A DNA stretch of 64,000 nt from Aliiglaciecola sp. CAU 1673 (GTDB taxonomy: Bacteria > Pseudomonadota > Gammaproteobacteria > Enterobacterales > Alteromonadaceae). The translations under genes and the position numbers were made by a program. Location: assembly GCF_029223185.1 (NCBI RefSeq), contig NZ_JARHUG010000003.1, forward strand, positions 186,001-250,000. Direction: 5' to 3'. Below the pieces are notes generated by a model. It made no database searches and was not told where the DNA came from. It saw nothing but the letters and a program-made list of their open reading frames with translations. Of the stretch, positions 25,171 through 33,847 are shown piece after piece (position 1 is the first letter of the stretch; each line of letters starts with the position of its first letter).

Positions 25171-26214
25171 ATGCTGAAAAGGACTTTTACCCTGGTCATT
25201 TCCGCCATCAGTTTGCCGGTCTGCGCTGAACAGCCTGTTTACCTGGATAGCATTATTAATGCCGAAGTCGTGGACAGAGTGGTGCCCAAATATCCGACAC
25301 AATTGGGCCGTAAAGGTCAGGAAGGCTGGGTACAGTTAAGCTATGTGGTTTCTGCACAAGGCACAGTGGAGAATGTGCTGGTAGAAGACTCCTCAGGGCA
25401 GCGCCTCTTTGAGAAGGCAGCCAAAGAAGCTGTAGAAAAGTGGACTTTCGAACCGGCACAACTGGATGGCAAGCCGGTGCAACAATGTAAAAATGGCGTG
25501 CTGTTCGACTTCTCCATGTCTAAGCCAAGCAAAGGTGTTACCCGGCGTTTTGCTAACCGCGTTGAATCTATCCAGTCCTTGATTAAGGCTGGGGAGTTGG
25601 ATGCGGCTAAGGTGCAGCTGGATCTGCTGGAAGATAAAGAGTCCTGGAACCTCAATGAGGGGGCCGTTTTGTGGATGGTAAAGGCGGCTTATCAGCAGGC
25701 CAAAGGCGCCGCAGAACAAGAGCTTCAAAGTCTTAAGCGAGCACTGGCTTACGAAGACAGGCTTACCGATGAACAACTCTTTGTTTTAAGAGCCAGACGC
25801 TTTCAGTTAGAAGTCAGCGCCAACCTGTTGGCGGCAGCCCTTGAAACCTTCAATAAACTGCGTACCAATTCAAATCACCAAGATGTCATCGCGCAGCTTC
25901 AGCCCTATGCCGATAATGCGGCGGCACTGCTTGCCAGCGAATCACCCATTGCTGTTGAGGGTGCCGTGGATGAGAGAGCCCTATGGAGTCATGGTCTGAG
26001 TCGCAATCGCTTTACCCTGATTGATGTGGAGGGTGAGTTGGTGGGCCTGGAAGTGCGTTGTGATAGCCAACATAGTAGCTATAAAGCTATCGCAGAGCTT
26101 ATTTGGGATGTGCCGCAAAGTTGGGGACAGTGCAGTGTGTATGTCAAAGGCGAGCCTAACAGCCGCTTTACCTTGGTGGAATTGGCTCCAGAGACAAAGT
26201 CACAGAAGAGCTGA
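25171..26214 (+). CDS. TonB C-terminal domain protein (periplasmic)
   Basis: Start chosen at MLKRTFTLVISAISLPV, behind AGGG; a signal peptide ends near VCAEQP. Residues ~25-120 form a TonB_C domain (VVPKYPTQLGRKGQEGWVQL, AVEKWTFEPAQLDGKPV). Unlike true TonB it has no proline-rich spacer and no retained membrane anchor in front, and about 230 residues of helical repeats follow. It therefore probably does not energise receptors but binds a partner in the periplasm or the envelope. Function unclear. A 15-bp hairpin follows its stop. Confidence 0.75.
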   Translation: MLKRTFTLVISAISLPVCAEQPVYLDSIINAEVVDRVVPKYPTQLGRKGQEGWVQLSYVVSAQGTVENVLVEDSSGQRLFEKAAKEAVEKWTFEPAQLDGKPVQQCKNGVLFDFSMSKPSKGVTRRFANRVESIQSLIKAGELDAAKVQLDLLEDKESWNLNEGAVLWMVKAAYQQAKGAAEQELQSLKRALAYEDRLTDEQLFVLRARRFQLEVSANLLAAALETFNKLRTNSNHQDVIAQLQPYADNAAALLASESPIAVEGAVDERALWSHGLSRNRFTLIDVEGELVGLEVRCDSQHSSYKAIAELIWDVPQSWGQCSVYVKGEPNSRFTLVELAPETKSQKS

Positions 26215-26222
26215 TCTGTTCG

Positions 26223-26259
26223 CCTGACAATGGAATACTAGTGTTATTCCATTGTCAGG
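26223..26259. promoter_or_regulatory. 15-bp perfect inverted repeat reaching the next gene's ribosome site
   Basis: CCTGACAATGGAATA (26223-26237) and TATTCCATTGTCAGG (26245-26259) pair perfectly around a 7-base loop. The last bases of the right arm are part of AGGAG (26257-26261), the ribosome site of the deacetylase gene whose start is at 26268. No T-run follows. It may be the 3' end of the TonB_C transcript, or a structure controlling translation downstream. Confidence 0.6.
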
Positions 26260-26267
26260 AGCCGAAT

Positions 26268-27188
26268 TTGGTCCCCCTAGTTTTCCATCCTATCTATAGC
26301 CAACTGAACTTGCCTTACCGGCATCGTTTTCCGATTGAAAAGTATCAGGCTATTCGCGATGCCTTGGCGGGTTTCGGGGTCCCATCACAACACTTTTTTA
26401 CTCCTCAGGCGCTGGAAGAAACAAAGCTTTGTGAGGTGTTCTGCCCTGCATATATCCAGGCGCTTTGTCGCGGCGATTTGGATGAAAAGGCCATGCGTCG
26501 TATCGGCTTTCCCTGGTCTGAACAACTTATCCGCCGCACCCTGACCGCCGCGGGCGGCACGGTTTTGGCGGCACAATTGGCAATGAAACATGGTATGGCG
26601 TTGAATCTGACGGGTGGCTATCACCATGCCTTTGCCGATTTTGGTGCTGGCTTTTGTATGGTCAATGATTTGTATTTGGCGGCCCTGGAAATGCTGAAAA
26701 CTTCAGGTGTGGACAGAGTGCTGATAGTGGATTGTGATGTGCACCAGGGCGATGGCACTGCCCATCTGGCCAAAGACGATAGCCGTATCATTACCCTATC
26801 CCTGCATGGCGAAAAGAATTTCCCCCACAGAAAGCAGCTATCGGATATGGATTTCGCTTTGCCTAAAGGCACCGCAGACGAACAATATCTGGATACGCTG
26901 GACAGTGCGCTGAGTCTGGCGCTTCGTCTCTATCAGCCTGATGCGGTGATCTATGATGCCGGTGTGGATGTGCATATTGACGATGACTTGGGCCATCTGC
27001 ATATCAGCACGCAAGGTGTATATACCCGGGACTGCCTGGTGCTCAACACATGTAAACAGCAGGGAATGCCGGTGGTGGCGGTAATCGGCGGTGGCTATCA
27101 GCGGGACATTCAGGCATTGACCCAAGTGCATTTGCAGCTCTTTCGTGCGGCAGGATTGGCACCAATGGTGACTTCACCAATAGCATAA
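26268..27188 (+). CDS. Histone deacetylase superfamily protein
   Basis: Start taken as TTG at 26268 (LVPLVFHPIYS), since AGGAG lies 6 bases upstream; a GTG at 26241 is inside a hairpin loop. The deacetylase motifs are present: NLTGGYHHAFADFGAGFCMV (tandem histidines and the DFGAGFC region), VLIVDCDVHQGDGTAHL (metal-binding Asp and His), LSLHGEKNFPHRK, VIYDAGVDVHIDDDLG and GGGYQRD. These Zn enzymes remove acyl groups from lysine, acetylpolyamines or small amides; the bacterial substrate here is unknown. Expected length. Confidence 0.87.
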   Translation: MVPLVFHPIYSQLNLPYRHRFPIEKYQAIRDALAGFGVPSQHFFTPQALEETKLCEVFCPAYIQALCRGDLDEKAMRRIGFPWSEQLIRRTLTAAGGTVLAAQLAMKHGMALNLTGGYHHAFADFGAGFCMVNDLYLAALEMLKTSGVDRVLIVDCDVHQGDGTAHLAKDDSRIITLSLHGEKNFPHRKQLSDMDFALPKGTADEQYLDTLDSALSLALRLYQPDAVIYDAGVDVHIDDDLGHLHISTQGVYTRDCLVLNTCKQQGMPVVAVIGGGYQRDIQALTQVHLQLFRAAGLAPMVTSPIA

Positions 27189-27291
27189 TTCAGGCATTTG
27201 ATACCGAAGAACAGGCAACCCGTCCCCTTTGTATTGCATCCCTATTGCGTAGACGCGACAGTGCACTTCTGTGTAGTAGAGGAAGAAAAAA

Positions 27292-28725
27292 ATGATGAAG
27301 AAAGCCGTTCGTTTGGCAATGCAAAATGTTGTGGCCGGTTTGATTGCCGGTGTATGCAGTACTGGTGCTTTCGCCGCACCAGTGGAGGAGGCCAAAGCCG
27401 TATTCGTCGGCCACAGCCTTATTAACTATGAAATGCCCCATATGCTGGCACAAATGGCCACAAGCCAGGGCCTCAGCCTACACAAAGCGGTTCAGGTGAA
27501 TAACGGCACGCCGCTTCGCGTCAACTGGGAAACCTGCCACAGTGAAGACTTTCAGGGACGATGGCCGCCACAGGATTTTGCCTGTGACGCCATCGAAAGC
27601 GTCTCGGGAGAGAATGCCTACGACGTATTGGTGGTGACAGATGCAAACAACTCCATTCACAGCAACCATGTGTGGAATCACACTCAAGTATACCTGGAGC
27701 AGTTTACCGAGCTGTTGCTAAGTAAAAACCCACAAGGTCGCAGTTTCTTGTTTACCAGTTGGGAAGGGCTTTATTATCACAACGGTGAATGGCTGGACGC
27801 CGTGAACGCTGAATTGGCCGAATACGAAGAGATCGCCGCCGAAGCCGAGGCCCTGTCTGCGGAGCGCGGACGGCACGCAAATATCCAGGTGATCCCGGTT
27901 AACTTGGCACTAAAGACACTGATCCATCAGATAGAACAAGGCCAGATTGCCGGCCTGGAAAACCGCACAGACCTCTTCTCCGATGCCGTCCATATGAACG
28001 CCACCGGCAATTACTTTGTGGCTGCAGTGGTTTATTCGGCGATATACGGCCAGTCACCGGAGGGTGCCAGCACCAGAATGCTGGATGCTTGGGGCAATGT
28101 GCTCTTGGACATGCCTGTAGAGCAGGCCAGAATATTGCAGACCCTGGCCTGGGATGTAGTTGCTGAGTACTATGGATTTGAAGGCAGCGAACCCGATGAA
28201 TCTCCTGCCCCCCTGAGTGACTTGAGTGCCACCCCAAACCCGCAAAACTGGGGTATCGACTTAAACTGGACACCCCCTTCAGTACCGCTGCAGTATTACA
28301 AACTGTCTGCTAATGGCCAGGTGTTAACGGCTGTGAATGGTCAGGCAGATAGCTTCAGCCTGTCCTGGTTGGCGCAAAGGGTTGAACACCAAATCCATTT
28401 GGCTGCTTATGATTTTTCCCATCAGTTGGTCGCCGAAGCCGTGGTAAGCAGCTACGCAGGCGATCATCAGCCGCCCAGCGTGCCTCAGGGGCTTAGCTTA
28501 AGCCAAGAAGGAGAGTACGGCTTGTCACTTAGCTGGCAAGCATCCAGCGACGATAACAGTGTCGCCAAGTACTTGATCTTCAGAAATGGTCAGGCTTATA
28601 CCCATGTCATCGAACCAGGTTTTGTCGACCCATGGCCGCCAGCAACTGTCAGCTATCATATTGTGGCAGTGGACTTTCATGGGAATCATTCAGCGCCGAG
28701 TGAGACCGTTAGCCGAGCCGATTAA
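27292..28725 (+). CDS. Secreted SGNH-type hydrolase with fibronectin type III-like tail
   Basis: Signal peptide ends near GAFAAP. The SGNH pattern is visible: VFVGHSLINYEM with nucleophile S42, DANNSIHSNHVWNHTQ, and DAVHMNATG with D231 and H234. Residues ~305-475 form two fibronectin type III-like modules (LSDLSATPNPQNWGIDLNWT; VPQGLSLSQEGEYGLSLSWQ), often found on polysaccharide-active or esterase enzymes. Substrate could be an acylated sugar or lipid. An 8-bp hairpin (28736-28756) follows the stop. Confidence 0.72.
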   Translation: MMKKAVRLAMQNVVAGLIAGVCSTGAFAAPVEEAKAVFVGHSLINYEMPHMLAQMATSQGLSLHKAVQVNNGTPLRVNWETCHSEDFQGRWPPQDFACDAIESVSGENAYDVLVVTDANNSIHSNHVWNHTQVYLEQFTELLLSKNPQGRSFLFTSWEGLYYHNGEWLDAVNAELAEYEEIAAEAEALSAERGRHANIQVIPVNLALKTLIHQIEQGQIAGLENRTDLFSDAVHMNATGNYFVAAVVYSAIYGQSPEGASTRMLDAWGNVLLDMPVEQARILQTLAWDVVAEYYGFEGSEPDESPAPLSDLSATPNPQNWGIDLNWTPPSVPLQYYKLSANGQVLTAVNGQADSFSLSWLAQRVEHQIHLAAYDFSHQLVAEAVVSSYAGDHQPPSVPQGLSLSQEGEYGLSLSWQASSDDNSVAKYLIFRNGQAYTHVIEPGFVDPWPPATVSYHIVAVDFHGNHSAPSETVSRAD

Positions 28726-28735
28726 CCCCTCCATC

Positions 28736-28756
28736 CGGTCCCTCTGGCAGGGACCG
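28736..28756. repeat. 8-bp hairpin after the SGNH hydrolase gene
   Basis: CGGTCCCT-CTGGC-AGGGACCG. It lies 10 bases after the stop, so it is probably the 3' end structure of that transcript, although no T-run follows. Confidence 0.5.
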
Positions 28757-28910
28757 CCGATGTGTCTCAGGCCGCACGAAGCGTAATAATCTATATCATT
28801 GCATTGCCCGGATTAGGTATGGCTGATAGGCTGGTTCTGTTCATACTTTAAGCGGATGTATCGCTATATTGGTGCACAGCATTCCCCCTTTTGTGGCGAC
28901 AATAAGAAAG

Positions 28911-29672
28911 ATGGTAAAAGCGCTCCTGTCATGGATGTTTTTGTTGCTGGTGGCATCAAGTTTCGCCAGCAACACGTGCGCCTCTGAGTTGCCAGTGTTG
29001 AATGTCTATGTGGATTCTGAAACCAAAGAAGTCATACAAAGTCCCCAAGGTCAGTTATCACGCGCGGCTCTCGACAAGCTCGACATGTTTCTTAACGCCA
29101 GTGGCCTGAAATACGAGCTTGTTTTTGTAGACTGGCCCAAAGCCATCGAACAGGTTCAACAAGATGATCACAGTCTTATCTTCCAATTACTGAAAACTCC
29201 CAGAAGAGCATCGCGATTTTATTGGATTATGCCGGTCTTTGAAGACGGCGATATGGCGCTGATGGTTCGCGCAGACTCGCCAATGGCATCGCAAACGCGT
29301 GAACAATGGATACAAGGAAAAAGCTTGGTGGCTTGTACCTTAGCCACCGCCCATTGCAATGCTCTTCTGCGCTTTGGTTTTGACAAAAAACGGATTTTTA
29401 CCGTAGCTCCTTCGTCCATGGATGTGCTGGAGCAACTGCTGATGTTGGAGCGAGTAGATTTTATCCCGGGCTATCCCATGGCCGTTGCCAGAAATCTGCA
29501 GAGACTGGGGTATGAAGATAGCGCGGCGATAGCCGTGGCCACTATTGATACCTCGGTGGACTACTTGGCTGCCCCTAAGCATTTGCAGGAAACCTTATTG
29601 CAACAGCTTTTGCAGACACCGCAAGATGATTTGCCGAAACTTCATATGCCCTGCGCAGATGGCATTTGTTAG
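28911..29672 (+). CDS. Periplasmic solute-binding protein family 3-like (first of a tandem pair)
   Basis: An ATG at 28911 gives a standard signal peptide (MVKALLSWMFLLLVASSFAS); the frame is open from a TTG 42 bases earlier. The mature protein resembles amino-acid-binding (SBP_bac_3) folds: LSRAALDKLDMFLNASGLKY, WIMPVFEDGDMALMVRADSP, VDFIPGYPMAVARNLQ. Two cysteine pairs are conserved with the next gene. No permease or ATPase genes adjoin it, so it may serve as a sensor or a capture protein. A paralogue lies 76 bases downstream. Confidence 0.65.
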   Translation: MVKALLSWMFLLLVASSFASNTCASELPVLNVYVDSETKEVIQSPQGQLSRAALDKLDMFLNASGLKYELVFVDWPKAIEQVQQDDHSLIFQLLKTPRRASRFYWIMPVFEDGDMALMVRADSPMASQTREQWIQGKSLVACTLATAHCNALLRFGFDKKRIFTVAPSSMDVLEQLLMLERVDFIPGYPMAVARNLQRLGYEDSAAIAVATIDTSVDYLAAPKHLQETLLQQLLQTPQDDLPKLHMPCADGIC

Positions 29673-29748
29673 AGTGCACGGCTAATTGCACAGGTGTGAA
29701 ATCTAAGCCGGCCCCTCAAGCCATATGGCATGACCCACAGGACAAGCT

Positions 29749-30552
29749 ATGCTAAGCCAGACAAGGCCAAGGCGTTATAGGCAGATGCTGAACTGGTTAG
29801 TAATGCAGTGCAAGTCAGGAGCGTGGTGGTGGTTCTTTCTGCCACTTTCCGCTATTGCTGCAGAGCGTCCGGATATTGCCGTGCTCGTTAATCTGCATAC
29901 GCAAACCGAGCTCAGTAAACCGCAAGGTAAGTTTGCCAGGGCGTCCATCGACAAGCTAAAGCGCTTTATGGAGGCCAGTACATTAAGCTACGAGATTGTT
30001 TTTTTACCTTGGCCAAGAGCCATGGATATGCTTGCAAGTGACGATAGCAGTTTGATATTTGAGTTGCTCAGAACTCCCCAACGCGAAGACCAATACCACT
30101 GGATTTTGCCACTGTATGACAGCGGAGAGATGCAGCTGATTGCGCGAAGCGATTCTCCCTTTATTGAGCAAACCAAAGCGCAATGGTTGGGGAGTGATCA
30201 TCAGGTGGCTTGTACACGCGCCAGTGCGCAGTGCAGTGCCTTACGTCGTTTCGGCTTTACCGAAAAGCATATCTCAATTATCACCTCATCATCGCCCACC
30301 ATTCTGGAACAAATGCTAATGCAAAATCGCGTGGACTTTATTCCCGGCTTTATGCCGGTGGTGCATGAAAATCTGGCAAGTTTAGGATTTGCTAAAGAGG
30401 TGGTGAAAGGCGTGGCGGTAATAGACAACTCTGTGGATTACCTGGCCGCGCCTAAACACTTAAAGGGTAGCCTACTCAAACGGTTGCTCGAGACTCCCCA
30501 AGAGGGTCTGCCCAGCTTAAATATGGCCTGCGAAAGCGAAGTATGCCGGTAG
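29749..30552 (+). CDS. Periplasmic solute-binding protein family 3-like (second of a tandem pair)
   Basis: It is clearly homologous along its length to the previous gene: PQGKFARASIDKLKRFMEAS, VACTRASAQCSALRRFGF (against VACTLATAHCNALLRFGF), VDFIPGFMPVVHENL, SVDYLAAPKHLKGSLL. The signal-peptide region is longer and starts with a basic stretch. Tandem duplication followed by divergence is the simplest explanation, perhaps giving different ligands. It ends 8 bases before the convergent srmB stop. Ligand unknown. Confidence 0.65.
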   Translation: MLSQTRPRRYRQMLNWLVMQCKSGAWWWFFLPLSAIAAERPDIAVLVNLHTQTELSKPQGKFARASIDKLKRFMEASTLSYEIVFLPWPRAMDMLASDDSSLIFELLRTPQREDQYHWILPLYDSGEMQLIARSDSPFIEQTKAQWLGSDHQVACTRASAQCSALRRFGFTEKHISIITSSSPTILEQMLMQNRVDFIPGFMPVVHENLASLGFAKEVVKGVAVIDNSVDYLAAPKHLKGSLLKRLLETPQEGLPSLNMACESEVCR

Positions 30553-30560
30553 CTTGTGGC

Positions 30561-31796
30561 TTAGGCAGATTTACTCGCCCTCTTAGTGGCAGACTTTTTG
30601 ACGGTGCTTTTGCCTTTCTTGGCAGCAGCTTTTTTCTTTTTCTTCGCCAGGCTGGGGGCTTTGTGCTTAGGCCTCAGCTCATCGATTACCCGTTTTTTGA
30701 TCAGCTCGCCTGAATAGCGTTCGATACGGCCCAGCATCTTATAGTCATGGGCTTCCACCAGGGAGATGGCGATACCTTTTTTACCGGCGCGACCGGTACG
30801 TCCGATACGGTGTACATAGACATCGGCGGTGCGCGGTAAATCATAGTTGATCACATGGCTGACATCGGGAATATCGATGCCACGAGCCGCCACGTCGGTG
30901 GCTATCAACACCTTGACGGCGCCAGATTTGAAGCGCACTAAGGCATCAATACGTTTATCCTGCGGCATTTCGCCTTGTAACCAGCAGCAGGGAATTTGTG
31001 CACTGTCCAACTGCTGTTTTAATTGCATCAGGCGGTCACGTGTTTTGACAAACACAATGGCGGTTTGTACCTGGTTCTTGAGGATATGCTCCAACAGGGC
31101 AAATTTATGGGCTGCATCATCGCAAAGATGCATCCATTGCATTATTTTGCCCTGTTCGCGGCGACTGGGGTTGGCTTCTACCTGCACCGGATCCTTGAGA
31201 ATGTCACGGGCGAAGCGGGCTATCCCCGGGCCTTCCAGCGTTGCAGAGAACAGGAATGTTTGCTTACGCCAGCGGGCTTCAGCAGCAATTTGGTTGACGA
31301 TACTGCTAAAACCCATATCCAGCATGCGGTCAGCTTCGTCCAACACCAGAATTTCGATATCCCTGCAATCGAAGGTCTCGTTTTCGATATGTTCAAATAG
31401 CCGGCCTGGCGTGGCTACCAGAATATCCAGATTCTGCGACAGGGTGTCTTTATCGGTACCGTAGTTGATGCCGCCGGTGATAACGCCGCAGTTAAAGTGG
31501 GTAAAGCGCGACAACGCCTGGGCCTGCTCATAAATTTGTAGCGCTAACTCGCGGGTGGGGGTGAGGATCAATACGCGACAGCTTCCAGGCTCGCGACGAG
31601 GAAAATCCAGCATAAACTGCAGCGCAGGTAATAGAAATGCGGCAGTTTTACCTGTGCCAGTGGGCGCAGAAGCGAGGATATCTTTACCCTCCATGGCGGG
31701 AGGTAACACCATTTCCTGAATGCTGGTGGGGTTTTTAAAGCCTAATTCGCGACAGGCGCGTACCAGGTTGTCGTCGAGTTCCAATTTATCGAACAT
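30561..31796 (-). CDS. srmB: ATP-dependent RNA helicase SrmB
   Basis: DEAD-box helicase of 411 residues: Q motif (FKNPTSIQ), walker A APTGTGKT, PTRELA, GG, TPGR, DEAD, SAT, then the second RecA domain with VAARGIDIPDVSHVINYDLP and HRIGRTGRAGKKG. The C terminus is a lysine-rich tail, as in SrmB. SrmB acts early in 50S ribosomal subunit assembly. Gene stands alone; the upstream 340 bases hold repeats. RhlE is the main alternative family. Confidence 0.88.
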   Translation of the reverse strand: MFDKLELDDNLVRACRELGFKNPTSIQEMVLPPAMEGKDILASAPTGTGKTAAFLLPALQFMLDFPRREPGSCRVLILTPTRELALQIYEQAQALSRFTHFNCGVITGGINYGTDKDTLSQNLDILVATPGRLFEHIENETFDCRDIEILVLDEADRMLDMGFSSIVNQIAAEARWRKQTFLFSATLEGPGIARFARDILKDPVQVEANPSRREQGKIMQWMHLCDDAAHKFALLEHILKNQVQTAIVFVKTRDRLMQLKQQLDSAQIPCCWLQGEMPQDKRIDALVRFKSGAVKVLIATDVAARGIDIPDVSHVINYDLPRTADVYVHRIGRTGRAGKKGIAISLVEAHDYKMLGRIERYSGELIKKRVIDELRPKHKAPSLAKKKKKAAAKKGKSTVKKSATKRASKSA

Positions 31797-32139
31797 AGGT
31801 ATCCAATTAGCGACGGCATCTAGCCGGGGCGAAACTTATACAAGCATGGCCCGGATTATAATGTAACCTACCGTCATTCCCGAATGTTTTTATCGGGCAT
31901 CCAGCAATGTTCCTGGAATAGACTCCCGCTTAAAGCATGCGGGTGTGTTCCCACTTACTACATGTGGGAATGACGGGATCCCCGCTAATACAACTGTCAC
32001 TGGCTGTCTTGCCCGAATGTTTTTATCGGGCATCCCTCATTTACCTTAGTTGTAACTGGAACATTCCCGAATGCAGTAATCGGGAACTCCGCCGCATACA
32101 GTAACAATTCCCGTCATTCCCGCATGTTGTAAGCGGGAA
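31797..32139. other. Intergenic region filled by palindromic repeats
   Basis: About 340 bases between srmB and the TauE-like gene on the same strand. It holds six repeat units and the srmB promoter region at its left end. No gene was found. Confidence 0.6.
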
Positions 32140-32140
32140 T
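31876..32140. repeat. Cluster of six REP-like palindromic units
   Basis: Units at 31876-31900, 31922-31946, 31948-31970, 32011-32033, 32063-32086 and 32116-32140. Most are in the orientation opposite to the cluster at 9 kb. Stems vary as TCCCG/CGGGA, GCCCG/CGGGC, TCCCA/TGGGA and TCCCGC/GCGGGA, with the loop close to ATGTAGTAAT or a variant (ATGTTTTTAT). One unit overlaps the stop codon of the TauE-like gene by one base. Confidence 0.8.
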
Positions 32141-32868
32141 CAACTCACCAGCATCGCCAAAGCCGACATCACCAACAAAGCACAAACACCTTGCTTAAAC
32201 TGGCGTTCGTCTACCCTATGATGCAGATAGTTGCCCAAGCGAATAGCCAGATACAGTAGCGGGGCATACAGCAGAATAAGACCAGCAACAGGTTGTACCT
32301 TATGTTGGAACAGCATCACAACCGTATACAGGCTGTTCAGCGAAAACCAGACACATAGCAGCACTGCGCGAAATGCGGCTTTGTTCAGGCCTTTGCTACC
32401 GATGGCATAGACTAAAAGCGGGCCGCCTGAACCATAGAGTCCCTGTGCCAGCCCAGCCAATAAGGTCCAAAGCTGACGCCACCAGGCAGGGCGTGGATTC
32501 ATCGGCAGATTACGATAAAGCTTTATCCACTCGCGCAGTGCAAACCAAAGTACCAGCAGCGCGAAGCCGGTTTTTAGTGCTTTTCCGGGTAACTCATCCA
32601 AAAGCAAAATGCCTGCGCCCATGCCGAGGATCATGGAGGGGAGAATGCCTTTAAGCAGTAGCATCCAATCCACATCCCGGCGGCATTGCCAGGCCATGGA
32701 GCCGGTGGCCAGAATATTGAGCGGGATTAGGATCGGCAGCAGCTCCGGGATGGCAAACATCAGACTGCTCAATGAGACCGCCACTACCATAGAGCCAAAG
32801 CCCGCTACCGCCTGTACGGTGAATCCCAGCCAAATGGCCAGCCCCAGCCACAGATAGTCTACAGTCAT
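32140..32868 (-). CDS. TSUP family permease (TauE/SafE-like)
   Basis: A 242-residue membrane protein with about seven or eight segments and the family opening AIWLGFTVQAVAGFGSMVVA plus GLAQGLYGSGGPLLVYAIGS, the second inverted repeat. TSUP members export sulfite, sulfoacetate or other anions; the substrate here is unknown. Its start overlaps the LytTR regulator's stop by one base, so the two are in one transcript and the regulator may control it. Confidence 0.82.
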   Translation of the reverse strand: MTVDYLWLGLAIWLGFTVQAVAGFGSMVVAVSLSSLMFAIPELLPILIPLNILATGSMAWQCRRDVDWMLLLKGILPSMILGMGAGILLLDELPGKALKTGFALLVLWFALREWIKLYRNLPMNPRPAWWRQLWTLLAGLAQGLYGSGGPLLVYAIGSKGLNKAAFRAVLLCVWFSLNSLYTVVMLFQHKVQPVAGLILLYAPLLYLAIRLGNYLHHRVDERQFKQGVCALLVMSALAMLVS

Positions 32869-33749
32869 CAGTGAAACTGCCGCTTAAAGTCGTCTTTGTA
32901 GCGGCGCGACAGGCTCAACGCCTGGCCGTTTTTAAGTTGTATTTCGCCATCGCCGCTTGGCAGATAACGAATATTGTCGATGGCGTTATGATTCACCCCA
33001 TAAGAGCGGTGAATGCGGCTGAAACCCTTGCCTTGCAAGCGCTCGAGAGTAGTGGCCAAAGTGGCACGAAGAGGATAGATACGACCGCCGCTATACAGAT
33101 TGACATAGTTACCGGCCGATTCCAGATAGTCGATATCTTCTACCTTGACCAGAAACTCCTTGTCCAGCTTGCGTACCAGCAGATGATCCGGCACTGGCTG
33201 GTTTTCATTGGCTTGTTGTGAGCCGATCAACTCTGCTTCGCCGCGAAGGCGGCTGTAGATAAATAAATATATTTGGTAAAGGCTGTAGAAAAACAAATAG
33301 CCCCAGGCATCTTTACGATACTCGTAGAAAAACTCCCGCACCAGCGGTCCAAATTGGTAGTGGTTGTCCAGCATCAAATAGATAAGCTCACGCATCCATA
33401 CCATCAGGGCGACATGTAAAAGAGAAAGCACCAGGCTGGCACCAAAATGCAGCAAAATTTGCTGGCCGATGCGCGTCATTTTGGGGGGGAATCGCCTGGC
33501 CATGGAGAACAGTAGCGGCAGTAAAATCAAGGTGCTGAGGGCACTGGTATATTCCCAGACAATCGGCTCCCACAGGGCAATGCCGGGATTTCCGTCGCGA
33601 TTATGCTCCATCCACACCGATGAGGCATTAATGCCGTTGTTGATTAAAAGATACAAGCCGACAGCCAGCCACAGATAAAGATGACGCCGACGATCAAAAC
33701 GCTCAAATAAGGTTGCTTTTTGCTGTTGTTGCTTATCCCGGTATTCCAC
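32868..33749 (-). CDS. Membrane-anchored LytTR transcription regulator
   Basis: N-terminal part has four hydrophobic segments (LWLAVGLYLLINNGI; ALSTLILLPLLFSMA; ILLHFGASLVLSLLHVALM; AWGYLFFYSLYQIYLFIY) and the C-terminal 100 residues a LytTR DNA-binding domain (KLDKEFLVKVEDIDYLESAG, IYPLRATLATTLERL, FSRIHRSYGVNHNAI). There is no receiver domain, so it is a one-component membrane regulator. It is divergent from an acyltransferase gene, with 98 bases between starts, and upstream of the TauE-like gene. Both are likely targets; the signal is unknown. Confidence 0.82.
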   Translation of the reverse strand: MEYRDKQQQQKATLFERFDRRRHLYLWLAVGLYLLINNGINASSVWMEHNRDGNPGIALWEPIVWEYTSALSTLILLPLLFSMARRFPPKMTRIGQQILLHFGASLVLSLLHVALMVWMRELIYLMLDNHYQFGPLVREFFYEYRKDAWGYLFFYSLYQIYLFIYSRLRGEAELIGSQQANENQPVPDHLLVRKLDKEFLVKVEDIDYLESAGNYVNLYSGGRIYPLRATLATTLERLQGKGFSRIHRSYGVNHNAIDNIRYLPSGDGEIQLKNGQALSLSRRYKDDFKRQFH

Positions 33750-33847
33750 CGCTTATCCCCAAAGCCCGTCCGCTAAGCCATTTGCTGCTATTTGCTATGA
33801 CGTTTCATGCCCATGCTAGGGTCGCTAATCTACCCTAAGGATATCTT

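Noticed and set aside
29749-30552. ABC importer components near the solute-binding-like pair
   Set aside because: Neighbouring genes are SGNH hydrolase and srmB; no permease or ATPase is present.
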